60,651 nucleotides of DNA, from the NCBI GenBank assembly GCA_020054235.1, contig JAGVLQ010000004.1:1-60651 (forward strand), written 5' to 3'. The translations under genes were made by a program, and so were the position numbers. This DNA comes from Candidatus Babeliales bacterium (lineage in GTDB: Bacteria; Babelota; Babeliae; Babelales; JACPOV01). Numbering within the stretch: the first letter of the stretch is position 1; the number at the start of each line of letters is the position of its first letter. The notes below the pieces were generated by a model, which saw only the letters and a list, made by a program, of their open reading frames with translations, was not told the DNA's origin and ran no database searches. This document shows positions 9,934-19,226 of this stretch, piece after piece.

Positions 9934-11016
9934 CTATGACGTTTTAACATTCATCCAAACTCTATTAGCAACATCATGAGGGATTATATTTTTAAAAAAA
10001 TTCAATGTAAGTTCAGTATTAAAATGAGCATCAATAATAGACCGAGGAATATTATATTCTTGCATCAAAGCTTTTGCATCACGAGTCGTAGGAAAAAAAG
10101 GAACATTTAAAAAATGATGCAATAGAATTTCTGGTCTAAATAAATAATTTATAAATTCGTAAACCATAGCATCTTTTTTGGTAGCGCTTGATAATGATAA
10201 AGCATCAATAAGAATAAAACTTCCTTCCTTTGGAAAAATAAAATCAATCGATGCATCTTCTTGCATAAGTTCAACAATATAAGGTGTCGCAGCTATTGAA
10301 ACAGGAACTGTTTCAGATGCTAATAAATAATTTACCCGCAAATCGGCATCGGTATATGTTTCAACGCGCTGTTTTTGCTCAATAAGTTTTTGTTCAATAG
10401 CAGCAACTTTTTCTTGGGTAATATTTTCAATCGTTCCATAAAAATATTGGGCCGCTACCAACATTGCTTCTCGCGCAACATTAAACATCGCAACTTTTGC
10501 ATGATTCAAAGGATAATCAAATAACAAACTCCAAGAATGAGGCAGTTCTTGGTTGCCAAAAAATTCTCGATTTACACCAAGGCCATAAACGGCCCAAAAA
10601 TAAGGTATGGTATACGTATTATCAGGATCAAAATAACAATTAAGCAAACGAGGATTAATCCGCTGCCAAAAATTAATTTTACTTTTATCAAGAGGTTTTA
10701 ATAAATCATATTTAATAAAGTTCTGAATAGTATAATCGGAAGACATAATAAGATCATAACCTTTCCCTTTTGTTGTTAGTAACTTTACAAAAAGCTCTTC
10801 ATTATTTTCAAAATAAACAAAGTTAACATGAATGCCAGTTTCTTTTTCGAAATCCGCTGCTATTTTTGGATCCAATGTAGCAGTCCAGGTAAAAACATTA
10901 ATAGTTTTATCATTCTGGGTTAAATTAATTACAGAAGGCACTACTAAAAAAAGAATAAAGCATATAAGCCAAAAAATAACAACACTCATTCTGAAGAAAA
11001 GGATTGAATATTTCAT
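9934..11016 (-). CDS. potD: Polyamine-type ABC transporter substrate-binding protein (paralogue 1)
   Basis: This periplasmic type II binding protein of the PotD/PotF family has 360 residues, the usual length. It keeps the family opening (INVFTWTATLDPKI, FEKETGIHVNF, then the NEELFVKL and GYDLIMSSDY segments). The N-terminal hydrophobic helix has no lipobox Cys, so it may be a signal anchor. It is the last gene of the pot operon and clearly paralogous to the gene just upstream (11106..12185). The usual Trp-x-x-Asp polyamine-contact segment of PotD is replaced by a small-residue stretch (VSIAAT), so the true ligand is uncertain. Spermidine or putrescine is the family default. Confidence 0.8.
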   Translation of the reverse strand: MKYSILFFRMSVVIFWLICFILFLVVPSVINLTQNDKTINVFTWTATLDPKIAADFEKETGIHVNFVYFENNEELFVKLLTTKGKGYDLIMSSDYTIQNFIKYDLLKPLDKSKINFWQRINPRLLNCYFDPDNTYTIPYFWAVYGLGVNREFFGNQELPHSWSLLFDYPLNHAKVAMFNVAREAMLVAAQYFYGTIENITQEKVAAIEQKLIEQKQRVETYTDADLRVNYLLASETVPVSIAATPYIVELMQEDASIDFIFPKEGSFILIDALSLSSATKKDAMVYEFINYLFRPEILLHHFLNVPFFPTTRDAKALMQEYNIPRSIIDAHFNTELTLNFFKNIIPHDVANRVWMNVKTS

Positions 11017-11105
11017 AATTTTTTAAATAATCGTATTTTTTTACTTGCAAAAATAACAATACAACCTTTCTGGAATCAAGAATACATACATTAACAATCA
11101 ACGGC

Positions 11106-12185
11106 TTAAGAAGTTTTTACGGTTATCCAGACATTATTTGCACTTTCATCCGAAAGCACATTTTTAAAAAATTCTAACTTTAATTTCGTATCAAAATGAG
11201 CCCTAATAATCGATTCTGGAACCTCATTTTCTTCCATAAGCATTTTTAGGTCGTTAGTAACAGGAAAAAAGGGATAATTTTGAAAAAGATGTAATAATGC
11301 AGATGGTTTAAATAAAAAATTAATAAATTGATACACTAAATCATCTTTAGTTGTCGCCGTTGGAAGTGCCCAAGAATCAATTAAAATAAAAGTTCCCTCT
11401 CGTGGCAAAATAAAATCAATTGCTTCATTTTCTTTCATAAGCTGTGCTATAAATGTACTAGCAGCAACTACCACCGGGGAAGCATCCGAAGCCAATAAAT
11501 AGTTTGCGCGAAAATCTGCATCTATGTACGCTTCAACATTCTTTTTTTGGTTAACTAAGATTGTCTGAATTTGCTTAATTTTTTGCTCTGTTAAATTTTC
11601 AATACCACCAAAAAGATACAGTGCTGTTGTCAATAAAGCTTCTCGCGCAAGATTAAACATACCAACTTTTGCATGCGATAAAGAATAATCAAATAACAAT
11701 TGCCAAGAATCAGGTATTTTTTTATCAAAAAAGTTACGATTAATGCCAAGACCATACACTGTCCAAAAAAAAGGTATCGTGTATATATTCTCTGGGTCAA
11801 AATATTGGCCAATCACCCGTGGATTTATCCTGTGCCAAAAATTAAGTTTTGATTTATCAATCGGCTTCATTAAGCCATGCTTAATAAATCTTTCTACACT
11901 ATAATCAGAAGGCATAAATAAATCATACCCCTGCCCCTTAGTTGTTAACAACTTTACAAAAAGTTCTTCATTATTTTCATAATAAATAAGGTTTACACGA
12001 ATTCCTGTTTCTTTTTCAAATTCTGCAATTATTTTTTGGTCAAGCGTTGCAGGATACGTCAAAACATTAATCGTTTTAACATTTTGAGACAAAGAACCAA
12101 CAGAAGCTATTGCTAATAAAACAATAAGGCATCCGATCCAAAAAAAAATAATGCCTGCTCTAAATAATAAACTTACAATTTTCAT
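11106..12185 (-). CDS. potD: Polyamine-type ABC transporter substrate-binding protein (paralogue 2)
   Basis: This 359-residue PotD-family binding protein is collinear with its downstream neighbour throughout: both have FEKETGI, ENNEELFVKLLTTKG, a PFFP near the C-terminus and an identical VKTS end. The N-terminal hydrophobic helix includes a Cys (IGCLIVLL) but not in a convincing lipobox. It follows potC by six bases. The two paralogues probably arose by tandem duplication and may have different affinity or ligands, since the rest of the transporter exists in one copy. As in the neighbour, the polyamine-contact region reads VVVAAS instead of the usual Trp/Asp pattern. Confidence 0.8.
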   Translation of the reverse strand: MKIVSLLFRAGIIFFWIGCLIVLLAIASVGSLSQNVKTINVLTYPATLDQKIIAEFEKETGIRVNLIYYENNEELFVKLLTTKGQGYDLFMPSDYSVERFIKHGLMKPIDKSKLNFWHRINPRVIGQYFDPENIYTIPFFWTVYGLGINRNFFDKKIPDSWQLLFDYSLSHAKVGMFNLAREALLTTALYLFGGIENLTEQKIKQIQTILVNQKKNVEAYIDADFRANYLLASDASPVVVAASTFIAQLMKENEAIDFILPREGTFILIDSWALPTATTKDDLVYQFINFLFKPSALLHLFQNYPFFPVTNDLKMLMEENEVPESIIRAHFDTKLKLEFFKNVLSDESANNVWITVKTS

Positions 12186-12191
12186 ACAATA

Positions 12192-12974
12192 TTAAAACAA
12201 TCGTGCTTTGACTTGTAAAAAAGAAAATAACAATACAACAGTACTACTTATTAATAATAAGATAGTTGACAATGCATTAATCGTAGGCGAAATACCAGTA
12301 CGAATCATCGCAAAAATATATAATGATAATGTCTGTGCTGTACTTCCTGCACAGAAAAATGAAATTAAAAAATCATCCAATGAAATAATAAAAACTAAGA
12401 GGCCAGCTGCTATAAGTGCAGGGATTAAAATAGGAATAATAACGCGAAAAAAAGTCTGATTTAAGGAGGCCCCTAAATCTAATGATGCTTCAATAACACT
12501 ATAATCAACCTCCGAAAACCTCGCAGAAATCATAGGAACAGCAAAACCCAATCCTAAAACAGTATGTCCGCAAATTAAGGTTGTCAATCCAAAAGGCACA
12601 GAACAATAGGTAAACAAAATTAACAATCCGAGCGCTAAAATAATTTCTGGAACCATTAAATTAATGTAAAAAAGAAAACCAGAAGAACGCAATCTACTTT
12701 GAGTACCATAAAAAACAAACAATAATGCTAATATCATACTTAAAATAGAAGACGCAGAAGCAACTATCAATGAATTTTTAGTAACTTGCCATATTTCAGT
12801 AGACTGAAAAAGCTCTTGATACCAGTGCGTTGAAAATTCTACCCAGCGATAAGGAAATGCGACACTATTAAATGAAAAAATAATAAGCACAACAATTGGA
12901 GCATATAAAAATGTATACATACTTATTATAAACAGCGGCAATAAATAGCGTGAAAGTCCACTAAACAACTTCAA
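12192..12974 (-). CDS. potC: Polyamine-type ABC transporter permease
   Basis: This inner-membrane permease of the PotC/PotI type has 260 residues and about six membrane helices. The cytoplasmic EAA loop that docks on the ATPase is visible (EASLDLGASLNQTFFRVIIP), about 60% along the chain. It sits 10 bases downstream of potB and six upstream of the second binding-protein gene, within one operon. It pairs with PotB to form the channel. No anomalies were seen. Confidence 0.9.
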   Translation of the reverse strand: MKLFSGLSRYLLPLFIISMYTFLYAPIVVLIIFSFNSVAFPYRWVEFSTHWYQELFQSTEIWQVTKNSLIVASASSILSMILALLFVFYGTQSRLRSSGFLFYINLMVPEIILALGLLILFTYCSVPFGLTTLICGHTVLGLGFAVPMISARFSEVDYSVIEASLDLGASLNQTFFRVIIPILIPALIAAGLLVFIISLDDFLISFFCAGSTAQTLSLYIFAMIRTGISPTINALSTILLLISSTVVLLFSFLQVKARLF

Positions 12975-12984
12975 CCATCAATCC

Positions 12985-13836
12985 TCATAAATTTTTAATA
13001 ATTAGTTTTAGTAGTCCAATAAGAAATAAAATTCCCACGGTCAAAGCACAACATGAAAGAATGGTAAATGCAGCACCTCGAGGTAAATTGAGCGCAGTAA
13101 AAACATAATGAGAAATACAATTACCAACAAACATATACTTGTCTCCTCCCATTAAAAGAGGAATCGTAAATTCACCAAAAACAGGCACAAAAACTAAAAA
13201 ACAACCTGTTCGTATTCCTGACCAAGTACCGGGAACAATAACCTTAAAAAAAGTCTGGGTAGGTGTTGCACCAAGATCTGCTGATGCCTCTAAAAGTGCT
13301 GGGTCAATTTTTTCTAATGCATTATAAAGCGGCAAAACCATAAATGGCAAATAACAATAGAACGTAACCAAATAAACCGCATTCATACTATTCAATATAA
13401 CTAAGGGTTCTTGTATAAGACCAAGAGTTTGCAAAAAAGTATTAAATATACCACTTCGCTCTAGAATAAAAATCCACGAATAAACCAAAATAAGCAAATT
13501 CGTCCAAAAAGGAATTACTAAAAAAAATAAAAATAAATTTTTATAATTTTCAATACGTCGCGCAATATAATAAGCGAGAGGATAACCAAACAAAAGACAT
13601 GCTAGGGTGGTAAAAAAAGAAAGACTAAGTGACCAAAAAATCATTTTAAAATGGGGATGATTAATTATCGAACTGAAATGTTTCAAAGTAAAGGTTAATT
13701 GCGAAATATCTATAAAACTAAGGGCAGCAATCAACAATAACGGTAAGAAACAAAAAATTATTTGCCACAAAAGAGCAGGTATGGCCATAAAAAAGGAAAA
13801 ATCTGAAGAAAAAGTTGCGCGAAATTTCTTTAACAT
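12985..13836 (-). CDS. potB: Polyamine-type ABC transporter permease
   Basis: This inner-membrane permease of the PotB/PotH type has 283 residues from the chosen start. The EAA loop reads EASADLGATPTQTFFKVIVP. The frame opens upstream at 13875, but the ATG at 13836 is preferred: it lies two bases past the potA stop, has GGAGCG six bases upstream and yields the standard N-terminus (MLKKFRATFSS) ahead of the first helix. It forms the transmembrane pore together with PotC. Confidence 0.9.
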   Translation of the reverse strand: MLKKFRATFSSDFSFFMAIPALLWQIIFCFLPLLLIAALSFIDISQLTFTLKHFSSIINHPHFKMIFWSLSLSFFTTLACLLFGYPLAYYIARRIENYKNLFLFFLVIPFWTNLLILVYSWIFILERSGIFNTFLQTLGLIQEPLVILNSMNAVYLVTFYCYLPFMVLPLYNALEKIDPALLEASADLGATPTQTFFKVIVPGTWSGIRTGCFLVFVPVFGEFTIPLLMGGDKYMFVGNCISHYVFTALNLPRGAAFTILSCCALTVGILFLIGLLKLIIKNL

Positions 13837-13838
13837 AG

Positions 13839-14930
13839 CTAGCGCTCCAATAATACAGCATTTTCTTTCTGCCAATACAACATCACGGAATCCCCATAGT
13901 CAATCACTTCCTTAGTAAAATGTTCTTCGTTCTGCTCAAAAACATGAATCACATGATCATTTGACAAACGAACATTGTATTGCGTTGATCTTCCATGATA
14001 AATAATTGCTTCAACGGTGCCCTGCAACTTGTTGGCAAAACCTTCAACTTCTTTTTTTGAAATTAAAATTTTTTCTGGCCGTATACTTACAAATACTTCT
14101 TTACCATCTACCATCCAACTTTTTCGCTCAGGTACATAAACTTTTATAAGATTTGAAAGCCCAAGTGAAACCTCTGCAACGTTATCTGCAAAGGAGACAA
14201 CACCTTTAAAAAGATTGGTCGTCCCAACAAATTTTGCAACAAACGTTGACACTGGAAACTCATAGATCTGCTCAGGTTTGCCAATTTGCTCAATCTCTCC
14301 ATCGGAATTCATAATTGCCATTTGATCAGCCACCGTTAACGCTTCAAAATGATCATGAGTCACATAAACAAAGGTTGTTTTTAACTTGCTCTGCAAATCG
14401 ATAAGCTCAATTAACATTCTTTCGCGCAATTTAGGATCAAGAGCTGTTAACGGCTCATCTAACAAAAGAACCTCTGGCTCATTAATAATAGCTCGCGCAA
14501 GTGCAACACGTTGTTTTTGACCACCCGATAATTGCGCGATTGATTTATAAATATGAGCATCAAGATGAACAGTGCGCAACATCTTTAAAACTTTATTTTC
14601 AATAACATCCCGCGAAAAACCACGAATACGCAGACCATAGGCAACATTATCAAAAACATTTAAATGCGGAAAAAGAGCATAATTTTGAAAAACTGTATTA
14701 ACATGGCGCTCATTAATAGGAAGATTGGTAATTTCTTCATCACCCAAAAAAATTTTGCCACCATCAGGTTGTTCAAAACCCGCAATCAAGCGCAATATGG
14801 TTGTTTTTCCACAACCACTTGGACCTATCAGAGCGAAAAACTTACCAGCCGGAATAGTCAAGTTTAAATTATCAAGAATTATTTCACCATTAAAGGACTT
14901 TTTAATATTTACAAGCTTGATGCTTTTCAT
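13839..14930 (-). CDS. potA: Polyamine-type ABC transporter ATP-binding protein
   Basis: This ATPase of 362 residues from the chosen ATG energises the PotBC permease. Seen are Walker A GPSGCGKTT (36-44), signature LSGGQ (134-138), Walker B LLLDEP (155-160), the switch His in THDH (191-194) and a C-terminal TOBE-like domain typical of PotA/MalK-class ATPases. The start at 14930 follows GGGGAAG and gives the family N-terminus (MKSIKLVNIKKSF); the longer frame to 15002 adds an unrelated hydrophobic leader read from the upstream gene. Its 5' end overlaps the preceding membrane-protein gene by 29 bases, indicating translational coupling. Confidence 0.95.
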   Translation of the reverse strand: MKSIKLVNIKKSFNGEIILDNLNLTIPAGKFFALIGPSGCGKTTILRLIAGFEQPDGGKIFLGDEEITNLPINERHVNTVFQNYALFPHLNVFDNVAYGLRIRGFSRDVIENKVLKMLRTVHLDAHIYKSIAQLSGGQKQRVALARAIINEPEVLLLDEPLTALDPKLRERMLIELIDLQSKLKTTFVYVTHDHFEALTVADQMAIMNSDGEIEQIGKPEQIYEFPVSTFVAKFVGTTNLFKGVVSFADNVAEVSLGLSNLIKVYVPERKSWMVDGKEVFVSIRPEKILISKKEVEGFANKLQGTVEAIIYHGRSTQYNVRLSNDHVIHVFEQNEEHFTKEVIDYGDSVMLYWQKENAVLLER

Positions 14931-15657
14931 TAGTCTTCCCCAATCGAGCAAAAAATACCGGGACAATAACGTCAGCAAAGGTACATGGAATAACAACAGC
15001 AATAATTAATAAAACAAATACTAATCCCATATAGGAATTCCACTGCGTAAATCCCTCACCAACCAAATAAAATAAAGAAGCCAAAGAACTTGTTAAAATA
15101 TGGCCAAAATGAGAAGCAACGGAATAAACAGACTTGTTAACGGTTGCATGATTACTCAGTATTAAGCCATTTAATAAGCCAACTACCAAAAAAGGAACAA
15201 TATTATGAATCTCAGAAATGAAACAAATATGAAAGTGCATATGTACACCAAACATACGTCCTGTTAAGTAGGGCAAAACAACATCTGAAAGTGTACAGAA
15301 AAATAGCGCAGCACATAAAGAAACAATAAAGCCAAAAAGAATGTTTTTGGAAAAACGAGAGAAGGTTACCAAGCACCCTGTTGTTGCAAAAACTATATGC
15401 AAAAAGTGAAAAGAATGAAAAAGAACATGAAGCCCTTTAGCATTTGCTTTCGCACCATTGGCAATTCCGTTATAGGAAATAAAACTAAGGAGAATAAGAC
15501 CAATTGCCACAGAAAAGATTGCATACGGCAAGTGGCAAATAATTTCAGTCATTATTGAAGCCGATTCATGTTCATGGGTATGGCAGGCACCTTTTTGAAC
15601 ATCAACATTATTCTGCATACGATGAGCGGTTTTGTGTGTATCCATTTTTACATTCAT
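14902..15657 (-). CDS. His-rich polytopic membrane protein, first gene of the pot operon
   Basis: This protein of 251 residues has about six membrane helices. The cytoplasmic N-terminus carries a CHTHEHE cluster. Histidines also line the second helix (HVLFHSFHFLH) and the fourth (VHMHFHICF), an unusual density for a membrane protein and suggestive of metal or proton handling. No family was recognised. It overlaps the start of potA and has its own good promoter upstream, so it is probably co-transcribed with and translationally coupled to the transporter. It may be an accessory subunit or an unrelated metal transporter; the sequence does not decide. Confidence 0.75.
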   Translation of the reverse strand: MNVKMDTHKTAHRMQNNVDVQKGACHTHEHESASIMTEIICHLPYAIFSVAIGLILLSFISYNGIANGAKANAKGLHVLFHSFHFLHIVFATTGCLVTFSRFSKNILFGFIVSLCAALFFCTLSDVVLPYLTGRMFGVHMHFHICFISEIHNIVPFLVVGLLNGLILSNHATVNKSVYSVASHFGHILTSSLASLFYLVGEGFTQWNSYMGLVFVLLIIAVVIPCTFADVIVPVFFARLGKTNEKHQACKY

Positions 15658-15705
15658 GGAGATACCCTATTTTCGAGGTAAAATATTATTAAAATTATGC
15701 TTTTA

Positions 15706-15733
15706 AGTATATAACCTTTTGCCAATTAATCAA
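15706..15733 (-). promoter_or_regulatory. Probable sigma-70 promoter of the pot operon
   Basis: On the minus strand a TTGATT -35 box (15728-15733) and a TATACT -10 box (15706-15711) are separated by 16 bases, about 50 bases upstream of the first gene's ATG at 15657. Confidence 0.55.
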
Positions 15734-15791
15734 AAAAAATATCGATTTTGCCAAGATGCTTTCAAACTGTCAAACAAACAAAATCAATTGA

Positions 15792-16142
15792 TTACTCGAG
15801 TGCTTGTTCTGCTTGATAAACTTCTTCAATAATATCTTCAGGCCGCAAGGTTTCATCATCTTCAAACAAATCTAGTTGTGCATTGTAAAAAATATCGTAG
15901 GCAACTTTTCTTTTCTCAGGATCTTTCTGGCTCAAAAGATAAATCGCCAGAACAATATCGTTGCAAGAACTGCACGGATCATTTTCACACTTTTTACGTA
16001 ACCAAGAATCTTCAGGAAGCTTGGATAAAAAAGCAGACCAGGGATCTCGAGTTGCTGAAGAATGCGATATTACTGAATTTTTAGCATTCACTTGGGTAAA
16101 ACCCCCTAAAACTAAGAAACCCAGTAAGATTGATTTTTTCAT
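15792..16142 (-). CDS. Small secreted protein
   Basis: This 116-residue protein has a signal peptide (MKKSILLGFLVLGGFTQVNA). The mature part is acidic, with four Cys in the first half (KKCENDPCSSCND), a likely disulphide-bonded element, and a helical C-terminal half (FEDDETLRPEDIIEEVYQAE). The start at 16142 is chosen over 16157 because GGAG lies five bases before it, inside the longer frame. There is no recognised family. It stands alone between the pot operon and bamA. Confidence 0.7.
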   Translation of the reverse strand: MKKSILLGFLVLGGFTQVNAKNSVISHSSATRDPWSAFLSKLPEDSWLRKKCENDPCSSCNDIVLAIYLLSQKDPEKRKVAYDIFYNAQLDLFEDDETLRPEDIIEEVYQAEQALE

Positions 16143-16213
16143 GAAAACTCCATTCATATAAAGATAAAGAAGATATATTACAAAGTATAACTATTTTTTA
16201 GACAAAATCTATC

Positions 16214-19105
16214 TTAAAACGCGTTGCCAAACGTCAAAAACCACGCAATTGATGAATCTTCCAATTCTTCGCGACGCCATTTAAAACCAAGATCAAACCG
16301 CAAAGGACCTATGGGTGTTTCGTACCGCAAACCAAAACCTGTAGCAGCCAATAGTGAACCAGCTGTTACATCACTCATGCTTGTGGTGGACAAAACACCG
16401 AAATCCTGGAAAATGGTTCCACCAAAATTTTTGGTAACCCAAAAGCGCATTTCAATATTGGCATTAAACATCGACTTACCACCTTGAGGCACCAAGCGAC
16501 GTTTGCCATTTTCCTCAATATAAATTCCCAAGGGCGGGGCATAATCTGGTTCATACCCACGCAAGGAGTTTGCGCCACCTAAAAAAAAGCGCTCAGGAGG
16601 CATAATTGAACTAAACTTTTGATTAAAAATATGGCCAAAACGCACGCGAACACCCAAAACCATAGGATCAAGGGGTGCAAAGAACGATTGTTCTGCAAGC
16701 ATTTTAAAAAAAGTTACTGCACCTGAATGCCAGGAAAACATACCCTTTGCTGACAATACAGTCAAAGTACCCTTTGTGGGATTTATTTTATTATCAAGCC
16801 CATCAATAAAAATACTCGGTTCTGCATAAAAATAAGGGACCCCTTTATCTACCAGTTTAGGCTCAAAGTTAATAGCCTTGGCAAGTTGTATCGATAAACC
16901 ACTCGTTTCCATAACTTCAAAACCAACATTAAGACCAAAGTCTACAATTTTAAAAGGGCGACTAAGACCCACCAAAAAGCCTTCTTGTCTTGCGTTGTAT
17001 AAAGTTTTATTGCTTCCAATAATAACCGGTTGGGTATATTTATTTGCATAACCCTTAAAGATAAGATTTATCGGATTATACATGCTCCAAGGGCGAAAAT
17101 ACATACCAGAAAAATAGCGGTAATATTTCGTAACATCAGAATTTACGTAAAAATAGTCGCCAACATTGGTTGGATTTTTATATAAAAATGAACCACCCAA
17201 TCTATACGTAGAGCCATTCCTGAAAGAAAAATAGCGGCTAACTTGCTGAAAACCAACACGTAACCGAGCTTCGAAAGGATCATCTTCAATTAATTTTACT
17301 ATAATCGGTTTTTCTACTTCTGGAACTGCAATATTATGCGGATATAAGTATAATGTTTCAAAACAATTTAAATTCCGTATGCTCATCAAAGAATCTTCTA
17401 ACTTTTTTTTATTCCATGGCATTCCCTCTCGATATTCCATACGATACATTAAATGTCGAAAGGGAAATGTGTTGCTGCCTGTAACAATTACTTTGCCAAA
17501 AGAAACTTTAGACTCCTGCATATGAACATGCCATATTAAATCAATACAATAATCACCTTCTAGAACTTCTGGTTTTACCTCTACATATAAATATCCTTGC
17601 TCTTGAAAATGACGAATCAGCCATTGACGTTGTTCATAAATTAGTTTTAAATCAAAAGGTTTTGGTTGCGCATTCGGCACTATTTTTTGCAAAGGACCCT
17701 GCCCAACTAATTCTGGAAAGTTTTTTACTGTTAGCGACCGCAATAATCGACGTGGCCCTTCATCTACCGTTAAAACAAGGTGAAATCCCTCTTTATTTGG
17801 CAATAGTTTATATTCTTGTTTAAGAATAGAAAAATCCCAAAAACCCTCCTGTACATAAAAGTTGGTAATTTGTTTTAATGCTTGTTTCAATGCTTCTGCA
17901 TCAAAATATTTTTGTCGACTAAAAGAATAAAAAAAACGTTTTGCAAGTTCTTGGGGATTAAAAAAGTTCACACCTTGCAACGTTACTTGATAAACGCCAC
18001 TTCTAGGACCTTCTTTTATAACAAAAAAATATTCTGAGCCTTTTTGTCGGGCATCTATAGAAATAGACCAAAATCCCTTTTTTTTGTAAGCAGTTACTAA
18101 TTCCTCTGCAATAATTGAAGGCGGTAATAAATATAATGAATTACCAAAAACCAGAATTTGCTCAAAAAGGTCATTCTTTGAAAAAAAATAATTACCAAAA
18201 AAAGTAATTTTTTTTCGTTGTTGTAAATAAATATCAAAAACCAAGTCTACTGATTTATGGGCATGATCCATATTTTGGTGCAAATCAATTTTTGCATTAA
18301 AAAATCCTTTTTTTGCTAAATACTCTTTTAAATATTGAATATGTTTGTCAATTTTGGCTTGAGAAAATAATACACCATGTAATGTTGTTCCAAAATTTTT
18401 TTTTATTTTCTTAGTAATAAGCTCTGATTCATCAGCCAAACAAGAATAATTATCATATACTTTGAGCTCTATTCGATTGATAACATAACAAATGCCCGGG
18501 TCGAAAACGATATTTACCGTAACTGACTTTGTTTTAGTATTATAATGTAAAGTATCAACAAGCGTTGCATCAAAATAACCTTCATGCACAAAAACTTCTT
18601 TTATTTTTTCAAGACAATCACGATGCTTTTTTATATCAAATCGCTCAGTAGGCTCTAAGGAATAGTATTGTCGATATTTATCTTTGCCTAAAACAGCCCC
18701 ATAGAATTTTACGCGTTGAAATGTCCATGTTCCTTCTAAGTCAAAATATAAGACGAAGCCTTGATCTACAGGCAACAGCTCAAGCTTAATAATTGAAAAT
18801 TTATTTTTGAGTTTCAAATACCTTAAAGCTTTTTTCAGGTCTTCTGGTTTAACCCAACTATTTTCAGAAATACCAACAAGATAATGAAATTCATCCTGCT
18901 GAAAAAAAACATCGCTGATAAAATTTATTTTTTTTACAAAAATCTCTGTAAAAGTGAAAAGTCTATCAACCTCTTGAAAATTATTATCTCCTAACAAATC
19001 AATAACAATGGATTGACTTACAGGAGCAACAATTTGTTCATTACTCAAGCAGAAAAAACATAAAAAAAAAGAAAACAAAATGCTGAGATGATAAATTAAG
19101 AGCAC
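16214..19105 (-). CDS. bamA: Outer-membrane assembly factor BamA (Omp85 family)
   Basis: This is the central pore of the BAM complex, inserting beta-barrels into the outer membrane. The 963-residue chain has a signal peptide, several POTRA repeats across roughly residues 30-560 (e.g. VKFYGAVLGKDKYRQYYSLE, ITFFGNYFFSKNDL, VTVKNFPELVG-type units) and a C-terminal 16-strand barrel with GPLRFDLGFKWRRE and a terminal Phe. It is longer than E. coli BamA (about 800), mainly from the N-terminal half. No ATG is available: the frame opens with GTG at 19105 just after an in-frame stop, preceded by AGGA eight bases upstream. A long inverted repeat lies directly in front. Confidence 0.9.
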   Translation of the reverse strand: MLLIYHLSILFSFFLCFFCLSNEQIVAPVSQSIVIDLLGDNNFQEVDRLFTFTEIFVKKINFISDVFFQQDEFHYLVGISENSWVKPEDLKKALRYLKLKNKFSIIKLELLPVDQGFVLYFDLEGTWTFQRVKFYGAVLGKDKYRQYYSLEPTERFDIKKHRDCLEKIKEVFVHEGYFDATLVDTLHYNTKTKSVTVNIVFDPGICYVINRIELKVYDNYSCLADESELITKKIKKNFGTTLHGVLFSQAKIDKHIQYLKEYLAKKGFFNAKIDLHQNMDHAHKSVDLVFDIYLQQRKKITFFGNYFFSKNDLFEQILVFGNSLYLLPPSIIAEELVTAYKKKGFWSISIDARQKGSEYFFVIKEGPRSGVYQVTLQGVNFFNPQELAKRFFYSFSRQKYFDAEALKQALKQITNFYVQEGFWDFSILKQEYKLLPNKEGFHLVLTVDEGPRRLLRSLTVKNFPELVGQGPLQKIVPNAQPKPFDLKLIYEQRQWLIRHFQEQGYLYVEVKPEVLEGDYCIDLIWHVHMQESKVSFGKVIVTGSNTFPFRHLMYRMEYREGMPWNKKKLEDSLMSIRNLNCFETLYLYPHNIAVPEVEKPIIVKLIEDDPFEARLRVGFQQVSRYFSFRNGSTYRLGGSFLYKNPTNVGDYFYVNSDVTKYYRYFSGMYFRPWSMYNPINLIFKGYANKYTQPVIIGSNKTLYNARQEGFLVGLSRPFKIVDFGLNVGFEVMETSGLSIQLAKAINFEPKLVDKGVPYFYAEPSIFIDGLDNKINPTKGTLTVLSAKGMFSWHSGAVTFFKMLAEQSFFAPLDPMVLGVRVRFGHIFNQKFSSIMPPERFFLGGANSLRGYEPDYAPPLGIYIEENGKRRLVPQGGKSMFNANIEMRFWVTKNFGGTIFQDFGVLSTTSMSDVTAGSLLAATGFGLRYETPIGPLRFDLGFKWRREELEDSSIAWFLTFGNAF

Positions 19106-19115
19106 ACCCTACATC

Positions 19116-19175
19116 CTAGAGCAAAAATTAGAACTCGTAGTTTTTAATTGTAACAGATTCTAAAAATTGCTCTAG
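19116..19175 (-). promoter_or_regulatory. Long inverted repeat in the bamA leader
   Basis: The 18-base arms (19116-19133 and 19158-19175) pair at 15 of 18 positions; both begin CTAGAGCAA when read appropriately. The 3' edge of the stem on the bamA transcript runs into the AGGA ribosome-binding site (19114-19117), so folding could mask translation start. It could instead be a protein-binding operator. Confidence 0.5.
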
Positions 19176-19226
19176 AATTAGATAATCTCTTTATATGGTA
19201 AAGTTTATTGAAAAGATCTTTTTAAA

